A stretch of DNA of 64,000 nucleotides, taken from Acidimicrobiia bacterium (lineage in GTDB: Bacteria; Actinomycetota; Acidimicrobiia; IMCC26256; JAOSJL01). The notes beneath the pieces were generated by a model, which had not been told where the DNA came from, searched no databases, and saw only the letters and a program-made list of their open reading frames with translations. Positions 29,411-37,014 of the stretch are shown piece after piece (positions within the stretch are counted from its first letter, which is position 1; each line of letters starts with the position of its first letter). Both the position numbers and the translations under genes were made by a program. The stretch is taken from NCBI GenBank assembly GCA_027494115.1, contig JAOSJL010000001.1, forward strand, positions 2,209,218 through 2,273,217, given 5' to 3'.

Positions 29411-31093
29411 GTGTCCGAGGCCGCAAACCTGGGGACCCTGCTGCTCGAGCAGGGCCTGGTGACCAAGGCTGCTCTCGACGCGGCCTTGTCGCAGCAACCC
29501 GTGAGCGACAAGCCTCTCGGTCGGATCCTGATCGAGAACGGGGCGATCACCGAGATCGACCTCATGCGGACCCTCGCGCAGCAGGTCGGCCTCGACTTCG
29601 TCGACCTCAACGACTACTCCATCGACGCGTCGGTCGTGAGCCGGATCCCCGAGGCGCTCGCCCGTCGCTATCAGGCCTTGCCCGTGCGCTTCGAGAACGA
29701 CGAGCTCGTCGTCGTGATGTCGGATCCCTCGAACGTCTTCGCGATGGACGACATCCGCGCGATCACCGGTTCGAGTATCCGCACGGTGGTCGCCACGAGC
29801 GAGCAGATCGCCGACGCCATCGAGCGGTTCTACCGACTCGATACCGACGTCGAATCAATGGCCCAGCAGGCGTCCGACGAGTTCGCCGAAGGCGAAGACC
29901 TGATGGACGTCACGGCGGTCGTCGACGACGCGCCGATCGTCAAGTTCGTGAATCTCCTGATCACTCAGGCCGTGCACGATCGTGCCTCCGACATCCACGT
30001 GGAACCCAGCGAGACCGACCTGCGGATCCGGTTCCGGGTCGACGGTGTGTTGCACGAGGTCATGCGGTCACCGAAGTCGATCCAGGCGGGAGTGACGAGC
30101 CGGCTGAAGATCATGGCGGAGCTCAACATCTCGGAGCGCCGTCTTCCCCAGGACGGCCGGATCTCGGTCAACGTGGGGGACCAGGCCATCGATCTGCGCC
30201 TCGCCACACTCCCGACCGTGTACGGCGAGAAGCTGGTCATGCGGATTCTCGACAAGACCCAGGCGCTGCTCTCCCTCGACGATCTGGGGTTCCTCCCCGA
30301 GCCCAAAGAGCGTTACGAACGCGCCGTCAACCGTCCCAACGGGACGATCCTGGTGACGGGCCCGACCGGATCGGGGAAGTCGACCACGCTCTACGCCACA
30401 TTGAATCAACTCAACGTTCCCGATCGGAACCTCATCACCGTCGAGGACCCCGTCGAATACCGCTTGGCGGGGATCAACCAGATCAACGTCAATCCCAAGG
30501 CGGGTCTGACGTTCGCATCAGCTCTGCGTTCGATCCTGCGCTCCGACCCCGACGTCCTACTGGTCGGCGAGATCCGCGACCGCGAGACGGCCACGATCGC
30601 CGCCGAAGCGTCGATCACGGGCCACATGGTGCTCTCGACCCTGCACACCAATGACTCTTCGTCCACACCGATGCGTCTCGTGGAGATGGGCGTGGAACCG
30701 TTCCTGGTGGTCAGCGCGATCGACTGCGTCCTCGCCCAGCGTCTCGCTCGACGCCTGTGCGAGCACTGCAAGGAGGAGTACCAACCGAGTGAGCCCGAGC
30801 TCGTCGAGGCGGGCTGGCCCACCGAGGCGCTCAGTGAGCACGACTGGCCCACGCTGTTCCGACCTGCGGGATGTGAGAGCTGCAGCCGGACGGGTTACCG
30901 GGGCCGGTTCGCCCTCTTCGAGGTGCTCCTCTTCGACGAGGAGATCGAGCGCCTCATCATCGAGCGGCGCACCAGCGACGACATCAAGAAGGTGGCGATG
31001 ATGCGCGGGATGCTCACTCTCCGTGATGACGGGCTCCGGAAGGTGGCGCTGGGCCGGACCAGCCTCGAAGAGGTCTTCCGGGTCGTGGCCTGA
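29411..31093 (+). CDS. pilB: Type IV pilus assembly ATPase PilB
   Basis: Hexameric motor that powers pilus extension. The N-terminal domain (residues 1-60) is an MshEN-type domain with two tandem motifs (NLGTLLLEQGLVTKAALDAAL and LGRILIENGAITEIDL), the c-di-GMP-binding pattern known from MshE. The ATPase core has Walker A GPTGSGKSTTLY (near 316-327), Asp box ITVEDPVEYRL, Walker B DPDVLLVGEIRDRET and His box TGHMVLSTLHTND. The C-terminal zinc site is CEHC...CESC (near 450 and 487). 560 residues, intact. GTG start with GGGAGGT upstream. Confidence 0.95.
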   Translation: MSEAANLGTLLLEQGLVTKAALDAALSQQPVSDKPLGRILIENGAITEIDLMRTLAQQVGLDFVDLNDYSIDASVVSRIPEALARRYQALPVRFENDELVVVMSDPSNVFAMDDIRAITGSSIRTVVATSEQIADAIERFYRLDTDVESMAQQASDEFAEGEDLMDVTAVVDDAPIVKFVNLLITQAVHDRASDIHVEPSETDLRIRFRVDGVLHEVMRSPKSIQAGVTSRLKIMAELNISERRLPQDGRISVNVGDQAIDLRLATLPTVYGEKLVMRILDKTQALLSLDDLGFLPEPKERYERAVNRPNGTILVTGPTGSGKSTTLYATLNQLNVPDRNLITVEDPVEYRLAGINQINVNPKAGLTFASALRSILRSDPDVLLVGEIRDRETATIAAEASITGHMVLSTLHTNDSSSTPMRLVEMGVEPFLVVSAIDCVLAQRLARRLCEHCKEEYQPSEPELVEAGWPTEALSEHDWPTLFRPAGCESCSRTGYRGRFALFEVLLFDEEIERLIIERRTSDDIKKVAMMRGMLTLRDDGLRKVALGRTSLEEVFRVVA

Positions 31094-31183
31094 TCACACC
31101 GGTGCCTGATCAAGTCGTCGTCGCTGGTGGCCGATGAGGGGGAGAGGGAAACGTGAAGCCGACGCCGTGATGCGGGGACTCCG

Positions 31184-32749
31184 ATGTTGACCACACAGGC
31201 CCGACAGGTGGGCGAACTCCTGGTGGAGCGTCACGTCCTCGCGCGTGACGCGCTGGAAGGGGCGCTCGAGGAGGCCAACCGCACCGGTGTGACCCTGCCG
31301 GTCGTGCTGCGGCGCAACGATCTGGTGGCCGAGAAGGATCTGACGGCCGCCATCGCCGGAGCGTTCGGGCTGCGCTTCTTCGACCTCACGTCGACACCCG
31401 TGCACCCGGAGGCTGCGACCCTGCTTCCCGCAGCGGTGGCGGGTGAGCACCAGGCACTCGGCGTGGATTTCGACGGCCAACGGCTCGTGGTGGCATTCGC
31501 CGAGCCGGGCGACCAGGCGGCACTCGACGCGGTGCGCGCGGCGACCGGAACCGAGATCGAGGCGGCGGTCGCCGACCGCACGGAGTTGGCGGACGCCATC
31601 GTCGGCGTCTACGGCGCCGAAGCCGTATCCGCTGCGGGGTCCGCGCGCGGGATGCACGTCGGCGAGGGCGGACCCGACGACGACGTCCACATCAACCAGT
31701 TGCTCGAACGTGTCCTCGAAGCCGGTGGTTCCGACCTCCACCTCGCGGCGAACTCGCGGCCCGTGATCCGGGTCAACGGCGAACTCCACCAACTCACCGA
31801 CTTCCCGGTCCTCAACGGTTCGATGATCCGTCAGATGGTCTACGCGATCCTTCCCCAAAGGGCCAGGGAGCGATTCGAGGACGAACTCGAGCTCGACACC
31901 AGCTACACCGTCCCAGGGCTGAGTCGCTTCCGCGTGAACGTGTTCCTCCAGCGCAACGCGGTCGGCGTTGTCATGAGGGCTGTTCCGTTCGAGATCGTCG
32001 ATTTCGACGGTCTCGGCCTACCCGAATCGACACGCACGTTCGCCGACCTTCCCCGCGGCCTGGTGCTCGTCACAGGGCCCACGGGATCCGGGAAGTCCAC
32101 GACGTTGGCGTCTCTCGTCGACATCATCAACCGCTCCCGCCCTCTCCACATCATGACGGTCGAGGACCCGATCGAGTTCGTGCACGAGCACAAGATGTGC
32201 GTGGTGAACCAGCGTGAGGTGGGCGAGGACACCCACGGCTTCGCCGACGCGCTCAAGCACGTTCTCCGTCAGGACCCCGATGTGATCCTGGTGGGTGAGA
32301 TGCGCGACCTCGAGACGATCTCGACCGCGCTCACGGCGGCTGAAACCGGCCACCTCGTGTTCGCGACCCTCCACACGCAGGATGCACCACAGTCGATCGA
32401 CCGCGTCATCGACGTGTTTCCCGCGCACCAGCAGCAGCAGATCCGGGTGCAGCTCGCCTCGTCGCTCCAGGGCATCGTCACCCAGCAACTTCTCCCGACA
32501 GCTGACGGCTCGGGGCGCGTCGTCGCAGCCGAGGTGATGATGGCGACGCCCGCCGTCCGGAACCTCATTCGGGAGGCGAAGGTCCACCAGATCTACTCGA
32601 TGATCCAAGCGGGGGCCAAGCACGGCATGGTCGCGATGGACCAGAGCCTCGCCTACCTCGTTCGTACCGGGCGGATCTCCATGGACACCGCGCTCGAGCG
32701 CTGTTCGAACGAGTCCGACGTGCGCCGACTCGTGTCGAGCGCGGCATAG
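31184..32749 (+). CDS. pilT: Pilus retraction ATPase PilT with N-terminal MshEN-like extension
   Basis: The last 350 residues are a complete PilT: DLHLAANSRPVIRVNGEL, Walker A GPTGSGKSTTLAS (near 298), Asp box TVEDPIEFVHEHK, Walker B PDVILVGEMRDLET, His box GHLVFATLHTQDA and the retraction signature AIRNLIRE-like (ATPAVRNLIREAK). Ordinary PilT proteins are about 350 residues. This one has 160 extra N-terminal residues resembling the PilB/GspE N-domain (QVGELLVERHVLARDALEGAL, then VGVYGAE). The c-di-GMP motif is degenerate (His where Gly is expected, LP for LG). 521 residues, intact, 90 bases after pilB. Confidence 0.93.
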   Translation: MLTTQARQVGELLVERHVLARDALEGALEEANRTGVTLPVVLRRNDLVAEKDLTAAIAGAFGLRFFDLTSTPVHPEAATLLPAAVAGEHQALGVDFDGQRLVVAFAEPGDQAALDAVRAATGTEIEAAVADRTELADAIVGVYGAEAVSAAGSARGMHVGEGGPDDDVHINQLLERVLEAGGSDLHLAANSRPVIRVNGELHQLTDFPVLNGSMIRQMVYAILPQRARERFEDELELDTSYTVPGLSRFRVNVFLQRNAVGVVMRAVPFEIVDFDGLGLPESTRTFADLPRGLVLVTGPTGSGKSTTLASLVDIINRSRPLHIMTVEDPIEFVHEHKMCVVNQREVGEDTHGFADALKHVLRQDPDVILVGEMRDLETISTALTAAETGHLVFATLHTQDAPQSIDRVIDVFPAHQQQQIRVQLASSLQGIVTQQLLPTADGSGRVVAAEVMMATPAVRNLIREAKVHQIYSMIQAGAKHGMVAMDQSLAYLVRTGRISMDTALERCSNESDVRRLVSSAA

Positions 32750-32768
32750 TCGTTCGAGGACCCCGCTG

Positions 32769-33988
32769 ATGCCCACCACCTTCGCCTACAAGGTCCGCGA
32801 CCACGGCGGCAAGATCGTCGAGGGAACTCTCGAGGCCGACTCGGCGAATCTCGTCGTCGGGAAGCTCCGCGGGATGGGCTACACACCCATCAGCGTCGAG
32901 GAGGAGTCCGGCAAGACCCTCCAGACCGAGATCAGGATCCCGGGATTCTCGAACCGTGTCCGCTTGAAGGATCTCGCGGTCTTCTCCCGTCAGTTCGCCA
33001 CGATGATCAACGCCGGGCTCACGCTCCTGAAGAGCCTCAGCATCCTCGAGGAACAGACAGAGAGCAAGGAACTCGCCAAGGTCGTACGCGAGGTGCGCAT
33101 CGACGTGGAAGGGGGTAGCTCGCTGTCGGCCGCGCTCGCGCGCCGCCCCAAGGTGTTCAACCGACTCTACGTGGCGATGGTCAAGTCGGGGAGACCTCGG
33201 GAACCCTCGAACAGACGCTCCAGCGCGTCGCCCACACGATCGAGAAGCAGGTCGAGCTACGGCGCAAGGTCATCTCCGCGATGACGTATCCCACCATGGT
33301 GGCGCTCTTCGCGTTTCTGATCACGCTCGCCATGCTGATCTTCATCGTCCCGCAGTTCGAGGACATGTACGCCGACCTCGAGGGCACGCTGCCGACCCCG
33401 ACACGCATGTTGCTGGCGGTTTCCTCCTTTGTGCAGCAGTACTGGTGGGTCTGGGTTCTCGGCACGATCGCCGGGATTGTCGGCTTCCGGCGGTGGATCA
33501 AGACCGATTCGGGGCGAAAGCGGTGGGACACGCTGAAATTGCGGGTCCCCGTGTTCGGGTCGTTGGCGCGCAAGATCGCGCTGGCCCGGTTCTCGCGGAC
33601 GCTGGCGGCTCTGACCCGTTCGGGTGTGCCGATTCTGGAAGCTCTCGACATCGTCGCCCAGACGGCCGGCAACTGGGTGATCGCGACGGCTGTCCGTGAT
33701 GCCCAGGTCGCGGTGAAGGGTGGAGACACCCTCGCTCACAAGCTCCAGGACCACGAGGTCTTCCCTCCCATGGTGATCCAGATGATCTCCGTGGGGGAGG
33801 AGACGGGCGCGCTCGACGAGATGCTCGACAAGATCGCGGAGTTCTACGAGAACGAGGTCGAGGCGACGGTGAACGCCCTCACCTCGCTCATCGAGCCGAT
33901 CCTGATCGTCATCATGGGTGTGATCATCGGCGGGATGGTCATCGCCCTCTACCTGCCGATGTTCAACATCATCAACCTGCTCGAATAG
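32769..33988 (+). CDS. pilC: Type IV pilus inner-membrane platform protein PilC (frameshifted)
   Basis: Platform on which the motors act. Two T2SF domains are present. The first has RLKDLAVFSRQFATMINAGLTLLKSLSIL, the second FSRTLAALTRSGVPILEALDIVAQTAGN with VIQMISVGEETGALDEML. Membrane segments are at about 180-200, 225-245 and at the C-terminus (PILIVIMGVIIGGMVIALYLPMF). The frame breaks after YVAMVKSG; GGGG at 33188-33191 should be five G, giving ETSGTLEQTLQRVAHTIEKQVELRRKV. About 406 residues, normal. ATG start 20 bases after pilT. Confidence 0.94.
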
Positions 33989-33998
33989 GCCGGCCACA

Positions 33999-34004
33999 TA
34001 GGAT
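33999..34004 (+). promoter_or_regulatory. -10 box TAGGAT before the CDF transporter gene
   Basis: TAGGAT ends eight bases before GTG 34013 with no Shine-Dalgarno between. This suggests the transporter has its own leaderless promoter inside the pilus cluster. Confidence 0.5.
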
Positions 34005-34012
34005 CCAGCCTC

Positions 34013-34939
34013 GTGCAGGAGGGGTCGAAGAAGGCGATCGCGGCGGCATTTGTCGCGAACCTCGGTATCGCCATCGCCAAGTTCATCGGGTTCGCCATCA
34101 CGGCCTCGAGTTCGATGCTCGCGGAGGGGATCCATTCCGTCGCCGACACGTCGAACCAGGGGCTGTTGTTTCTCGGCGGAGCGAAGGCACGGCGGGCCCC
34201 CAGCGCGACGCACCCGTTCGGATACGCGCGCGAGCGCTACTTCTGGTCGTTCATCGTGTCGCTCGTTCTGTTCTCCGTGGGCGGACTGTTCGCCGTCTAC
34301 GAAGGGTACGAGAAGCTCCGCCATCCCGAGCACATCGACTCCCCAGCGGTGGCGTTCGCCATCCTGGGTGTGGCGATCGTTCTCGAGGCGTTCTCCCTGC
34401 GCACTGCTGTGCGCGAAGCGCGCCCGCTGCGGGGCGACCGCTCGTGGTGGCGGTTCGTGCGTGAGGCCAAGACGCCCGAGCTCCCGGTGGTTCTCCTGGA
34501 GGACCTCGGTGCCCTCGTCGGCCTGGTGTTCGCGGTCTGTGGCGTGGGGCTCGCGGTCGCGACGGGCAACGACCGTTGGGACGCGGTGGGGTCCATCGCC
34601 ATCGGCCTGTTGCTGATCGTCATCGCCGTCGTGCTCGCCAACGAGATGCGCAGCCTCCTCATGGGCGAAGCCGCCGATCCCGACACTCTCGAGCGGATGC
34701 GCGCGGCGATCGTGAACGACGAGTCGGTCCGTCGTGTCATCCACCTTCGCACGCAGCACCTCGGACCCGACGACCTGCTGGTGGCGGCGAAGGTGGAGTT
34801 CGCTCCCCACCTCGCCGGCGCCGAGCTGGCGGATGCCGTCGATGCCGCCGAGACCCGCCTGCGATCAGCGGCACCCATCGCCCGCCTCGTCTTCCTCGAA
34901 CCCGACATCTACCGCCCTGAGGACACTCTGTCCGATTAG
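34013..34939 (+). CDS. Cation diffusion facilitator (CDF) family metal efflux protein
   Basis: Proton-coupled divalent metal exporter with six membrane segments and a C-terminal cytoplasmic ferredoxin-like domain. Metal-site motifs are HSVADTSNQ (second helix) and VLLEDLGALVGL (fifth helix). FGYARERYFWSFIVSLVLF is typical of the CDF subgroup often annotated as Zn/Mn/Co transporters. 308 residues, intact. It sits between pilC and pilA, has its own -10 box, and nothing in it suggests a role in the pilus. Confidence 0.85.
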   Translation: MQEGSKKAIAAAFVANLGIAIAKFIGFAITASSSMLAEGIHSVADTSNQGLLFLGGAKARRAPSATHPFGYARERYFWSFIVSLVLFSVGGLFAVYEGYEKLRHPEHIDSPAVAFAILGVAIVLEAFSLRTAVREARPLRGDRSWWRFVREAKTPELPVVLLEDLGALVGLVFAVCGVGLAVATGNDRWDAVGSIAIGLLLIVIAVVLANEMRSLLMGEAADPDTLERMRAAIVNDESVRRVIHLRTQHLGPDDLLVAAKVEFAPHLAGAELADAVDAAETRLRSAAPIARLVFLEPDIYRPEDTLSD

Positions 34940-35021
34940 CGCTGTTTCGACGATCTCACGGTACGTGGCAGAAAACCCTCAAGAGGCCCTCGCGCCGTGT
35001 CGATGAGGCAGACAGCGAGGA

Positions 35022-35130
35022 GTACCGACAAAAGGCAAAACCGTCGGAAGGCGGTGACGCAAAGCCTCGGGGCCCACCCGCTCGGTCGACGAAGACCGGG
35101 AGGGGGCCGGCCGGGCTACCAGGGGGACCC
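35022..35130 (+). promoter_or_regulatory. Cyclic-di-GMP-I (GEMM-I) riboswitch upstream of pilA
   Basis: The conserved GEMM-I core is present in order. GGCAAA is at 35034-35039. A perfect 6-bp stem ACCGTC/GGCGGT (35040-35045, 35050-35055) is closed by a GGAA GNRA tetraloop. The hallmark GACGCAAAGCC is at 35056-35066. A long GC-rich arm runs through about 35067-35112, and GGGCTACC at 35113-35120 corresponds to the 3' ligand-binding strand. The position equivalent to G20 of the Vibrio Vc2 aptamer is G, which predicts c-di-GMP rather than cGAMP. About 80 bases of expression platform separate it from the pilA start. The outer P1 stem is not clear to me. Confidence 0.85.
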
Positions 35131-35208
35131 GTTCCAGGGTGTGGACACGGGGCCACCGGGCGGAGGGACACCTTGCGTGCCATACACCCAAACGAAAGGT
35201 ACGTACCC

Positions 35209-35724
35209 ATGCAAGCTGCGATTCAGCGGCTGCGGAACCGGAAAGACGAGGAGCAGGGATTCACGCTCATCGAGCTGATGGTGGTTGTGCTCATCATTGC
35301 GATCCTGATCGCATTCGCCATCCCCACGTTCCTCGGTGCCCGTCGTCGGGCACAGGACCGGTCCGCTCAGTCCACCGACAGAAACGCGATCACGGCCGCG
35401 AAGACCGTGTTCTCCGACACTGAGGACTACCTCCTGGTGACCAACGCCGAGCTCTCGAGTGCTGAGCCGGCGATCACCTTCGAGGCGACCTCGGCGACAC
35501 CGTCTGCGGGGCCGAAGAGCGCCTCCGTCGACCAGGTGTCGGCTACGGAGATCGTCTTCGCTGTCGAGTCCAAGTCCGGCGCGTGCTTCGCGGCACGTGA
35601 CGTGATCGACCCGTCCGGTACGACGGCGACGCAGTTCTCGAAGGTCAGCAACGTGGCCTCCGGGGCGTGCACCGCCGACGCGGCACAGGTCGCTGCCAAC
35701 GTCAACTGGGCCGACCAGTTCTAG
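35209..35724 (+). CDS. pilA: Major type IV pilin PilA
   Basis: A classical type IVa prepilin: 17-residue leader MQAAIQRLRNRKDEEQG, cleavage before FTLIELMVVVLIIAILIAF with Glu at +5, then the extended helix (PTFLGARRRAQDRSAQSTDRNAI) and a globular domain with two cysteines (SGACFAARDV and SGACTADA) that probably form the D-loop disulfide. 171 residues, intact. ATG 35209 is preceded by GAAAGGT. The only gene directly behind the c-di-GMP riboswitch, and followed by a terminator hairpin. Confidence 0.94.
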   Translation: MQAAIQRLRNRKDEEQGFTLIELMVVVLIIAILIAFAIPTFLGARRRAQDRSAQSTDRNAITAAKTVFSDTEDYLLVTNAELSSAEPAITFEATSATPSAGPKSASVDQVSATEIVFAVESKSGACFAARDVIDPSGTTATQFSKVSNVASGACTADAAQVAANVNWADQF

Positions 35725-35765
35725 TCGACCCGGGCAATACCTGAACAGCACGAGCGAAACACGGA

Positions 35766-35795
35766 GACCGGGGTGGGCGATCGCTCACCCCGGTC
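35766..35795. terminator. Terminator hairpin after pilA
   Basis: A 30-base near-perfect palindrome: GACCGGGGTG (35766-35775) pairs with CACCCCGGTC (35786-35795) and the centre GCGATCGC is itself self-complementary. It lies 42 bases after the pilA stop and isolates pilA as a single-gene unit. No U tract follows. Confidence 0.75.
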
Positions 35796-35835
35796 TTCGC
35801 GTCCGAGGGTCACCGCCGTAGGGCCCCCTCCGCAA

Positions 35836-35841
35836 TAGCCT
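35836..35841 (+). promoter_or_regulatory. -10 box TAGCCT for leaderless pilD
   Basis: TAGCCT ends six bases before GTG 35848 and lies downstream of the pilA terminator, so pilD has its own promoter. Confidence 0.55.
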
Positions 35842-35847
35842 CCAGCC

Positions 35848-36615
35848 GTGCCCGTCGCCGTCACCGCCGTCTGCGCTCTGTTCGGTCTGGCGGTGGGGTC
35901 GTTCCTCAATGTGGTCATCTGGCGCGTGCCGCGCCACGAATCCATCGTCCACCCGCCGTCGCACTGCCCGTCGTGCGACACACCGATCCGCCCGTACGAC
36001 AACATCCCGGTGGTTTCCTGGCTCCTCCTGCGGGGCCGATGCCGGGACTGCGGAGCCGGAATCGCGCCGCGGTACCCCCTGGTGGAGGCGGGCACGGCCC
36101 TGGCCTTCGGCATGGTCGGTGCCCGCTTCGATCTCACCTGGGCGTTGCCCGGCTACCTCGTGTTCACCGCGGGGATCATCGCACTTTCGGTCATCGACCT
36201 CGACACGTTCCTGCTTCCCAACCGCATCGTCTACCCGCTGGCGGTGGTGTCGATTCCGCTCGTGGGCCTGGCCGCCGCAGGGGATGGTGGCTGGTCCGCC
36301 TTCGGGCGGGCCCTGGCGGGCGGAGCGGCATTGTTCGGGCTTCTCCTGGTCATCCATCTCATCTCGCCTCGGGGCATGGGCTTCGGCGACGTGAAGCTGG
36401 CGTTCATCCTCGGGATCTGGACCGGCTATCTCGGCTGGGGCGAGGTGATCGTGGGCATCTTCTGGTCGTTCGCCGCCGGAGCGGTGATCGGTGTGGGCCT
36501 GATGGTCTTCTCCGGGCGGGGCCGCAAGGACCCGGTGCCTTTCGGACCGTTCCTCGCCCTGGGCTCCTTCGCCGCCGTGATCTTCGGCCGCGCCTTCCTC
36601 GACTGGTACCTGTAG
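35848..36615 (+). CDS. pilD: Prepilin peptidase / N-methyltransferase PilD
   Basis: Cleaves and methylates the prepilins. The N-terminal methylase domain has GLAVGSFLNVVIWRVP and the zinc cysteines CPSC...CRDC. The A24 aspartic protease domain has the two catalytic aspartates in SVIDLDTFLLPN and GMGFGDVKLAF. Seven or eight membrane segments. 255 residues, intact. It would process PilA and the minor pilins at 12.4-16.2 kb. Confidence 0.94.
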   Translation: MPVAVTAVCALFGLAVGSFLNVVIWRVPRHESIVHPPSHCPSCDTPIRPYDNIPVVSWLLLRGRCRDCGAGIAPRYPLVEAGTALAFGMVGARFDLTWALPGYLVFTAGIIALSVIDLDTFLLPNRIVYPLAVVSIPLVGLAAAGDGGWSAFGRALAGGAALFGLLLVIHLISPRGMGFGDVKLAFILGIWTGYLGWGEVIVGIFWSFAAGAVIGVGLMVFSGRGRKDPVPFGPFLALGSFAAVIFGRAFLDWYL

Positions 36616-36752
36616 CCGCCCGGCGGCCGTCGCGTGCCCGTGCGGCCACTGAACGTGGCACGGACGTCCGGCCACCCTGCCCGCTCATGTGCCCCGTGGA
36701 CCGGCATCCCCACGGTGTGTGTCTTCTGGGGCTAATGTTAAAGAACAAGGTT

Positions 36753-36802
36753 TGAGTTGACGATGATGGGTACTGAGCCTTAACGTGCTCATAGTCAACT
36801 CA
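36753..36802 (+). promoter_or_regulatory. Strong promoter inside a 9-bp inverted repeat, ahead of the HTH-pilMNOP operon
   Basis: TTGACG (-35, 36757-36762) and TAACGT (-10, 36781-36786) are separated by 18 bases, the best sigma-70-type promoter in the window, with an A/T-rich tract just upstream. It is enclosed by the perfect inverted repeat TGAGTTGAC (36753-36761) and GTCAACTCA (36794-36802), with an inner pair TGAGC/GCTCA (36774-36778, 36787-36791). The arrangement looks like an operator or a structured 5' leader. The start point would fall at about 36793, leaving a 20-base leader with GGGGG before GTG 36814. Confidence 0.7.
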
Positions 36803-36813
36803 GGGGGACACAA

Positions 36814-37014
36814 GTGGCACTGGAGACGCGTCTCCTCACAGTTCGCGAGGTCGCGGACGCGATGCGCGTCTCCCCGATGACCGTCTACCGCCTGATCAAG
36901 TCCGGCGATCTCGAGGCGATCCGCGTCGGGCGCCACTTCCGGATCAGCGAGGGCCAGGTACAGGGATACCTGGACGCACAGACGGTGAGGGGAGGATCGT
37001 GGCCAAGCGACTGA
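36814..37014 (+). CDS. Small excisionase/BldC-type helix-turn-helix protein
   Basis: 66 residues consisting almost entirely of a MerR-like winged helix: LLTVREVADAMRVSPMTVYRLIKSGDLEAIRVGRHFRI, then SEGQVQGYL. This is the HTH_17/excisionase pattern shared by phage excisionases and the streptomycete regulator BldC. No integrase or attachment site is nearby, so a transcription factor is more likely. It is the first gene behind the inverted-repeat promoter and overlaps pilM by 16 bases, so autoregulation of the pilMNOP operon is a reasonable guess. Confidence 0.8.
   Translation: MALETRLLTVREVADAMRVSPMTVYRLIKSGDLEAIRVGRHFRISEGQVQGYLDAQTVRGGSWPSD

Noticed and set aside
36814-37014. Phage or plasmid excisionase
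   Set aside because: The HTH fold is excisionase-like, but there is no integrase, attachment site or other mobile gene, and it is coupled to pilM.
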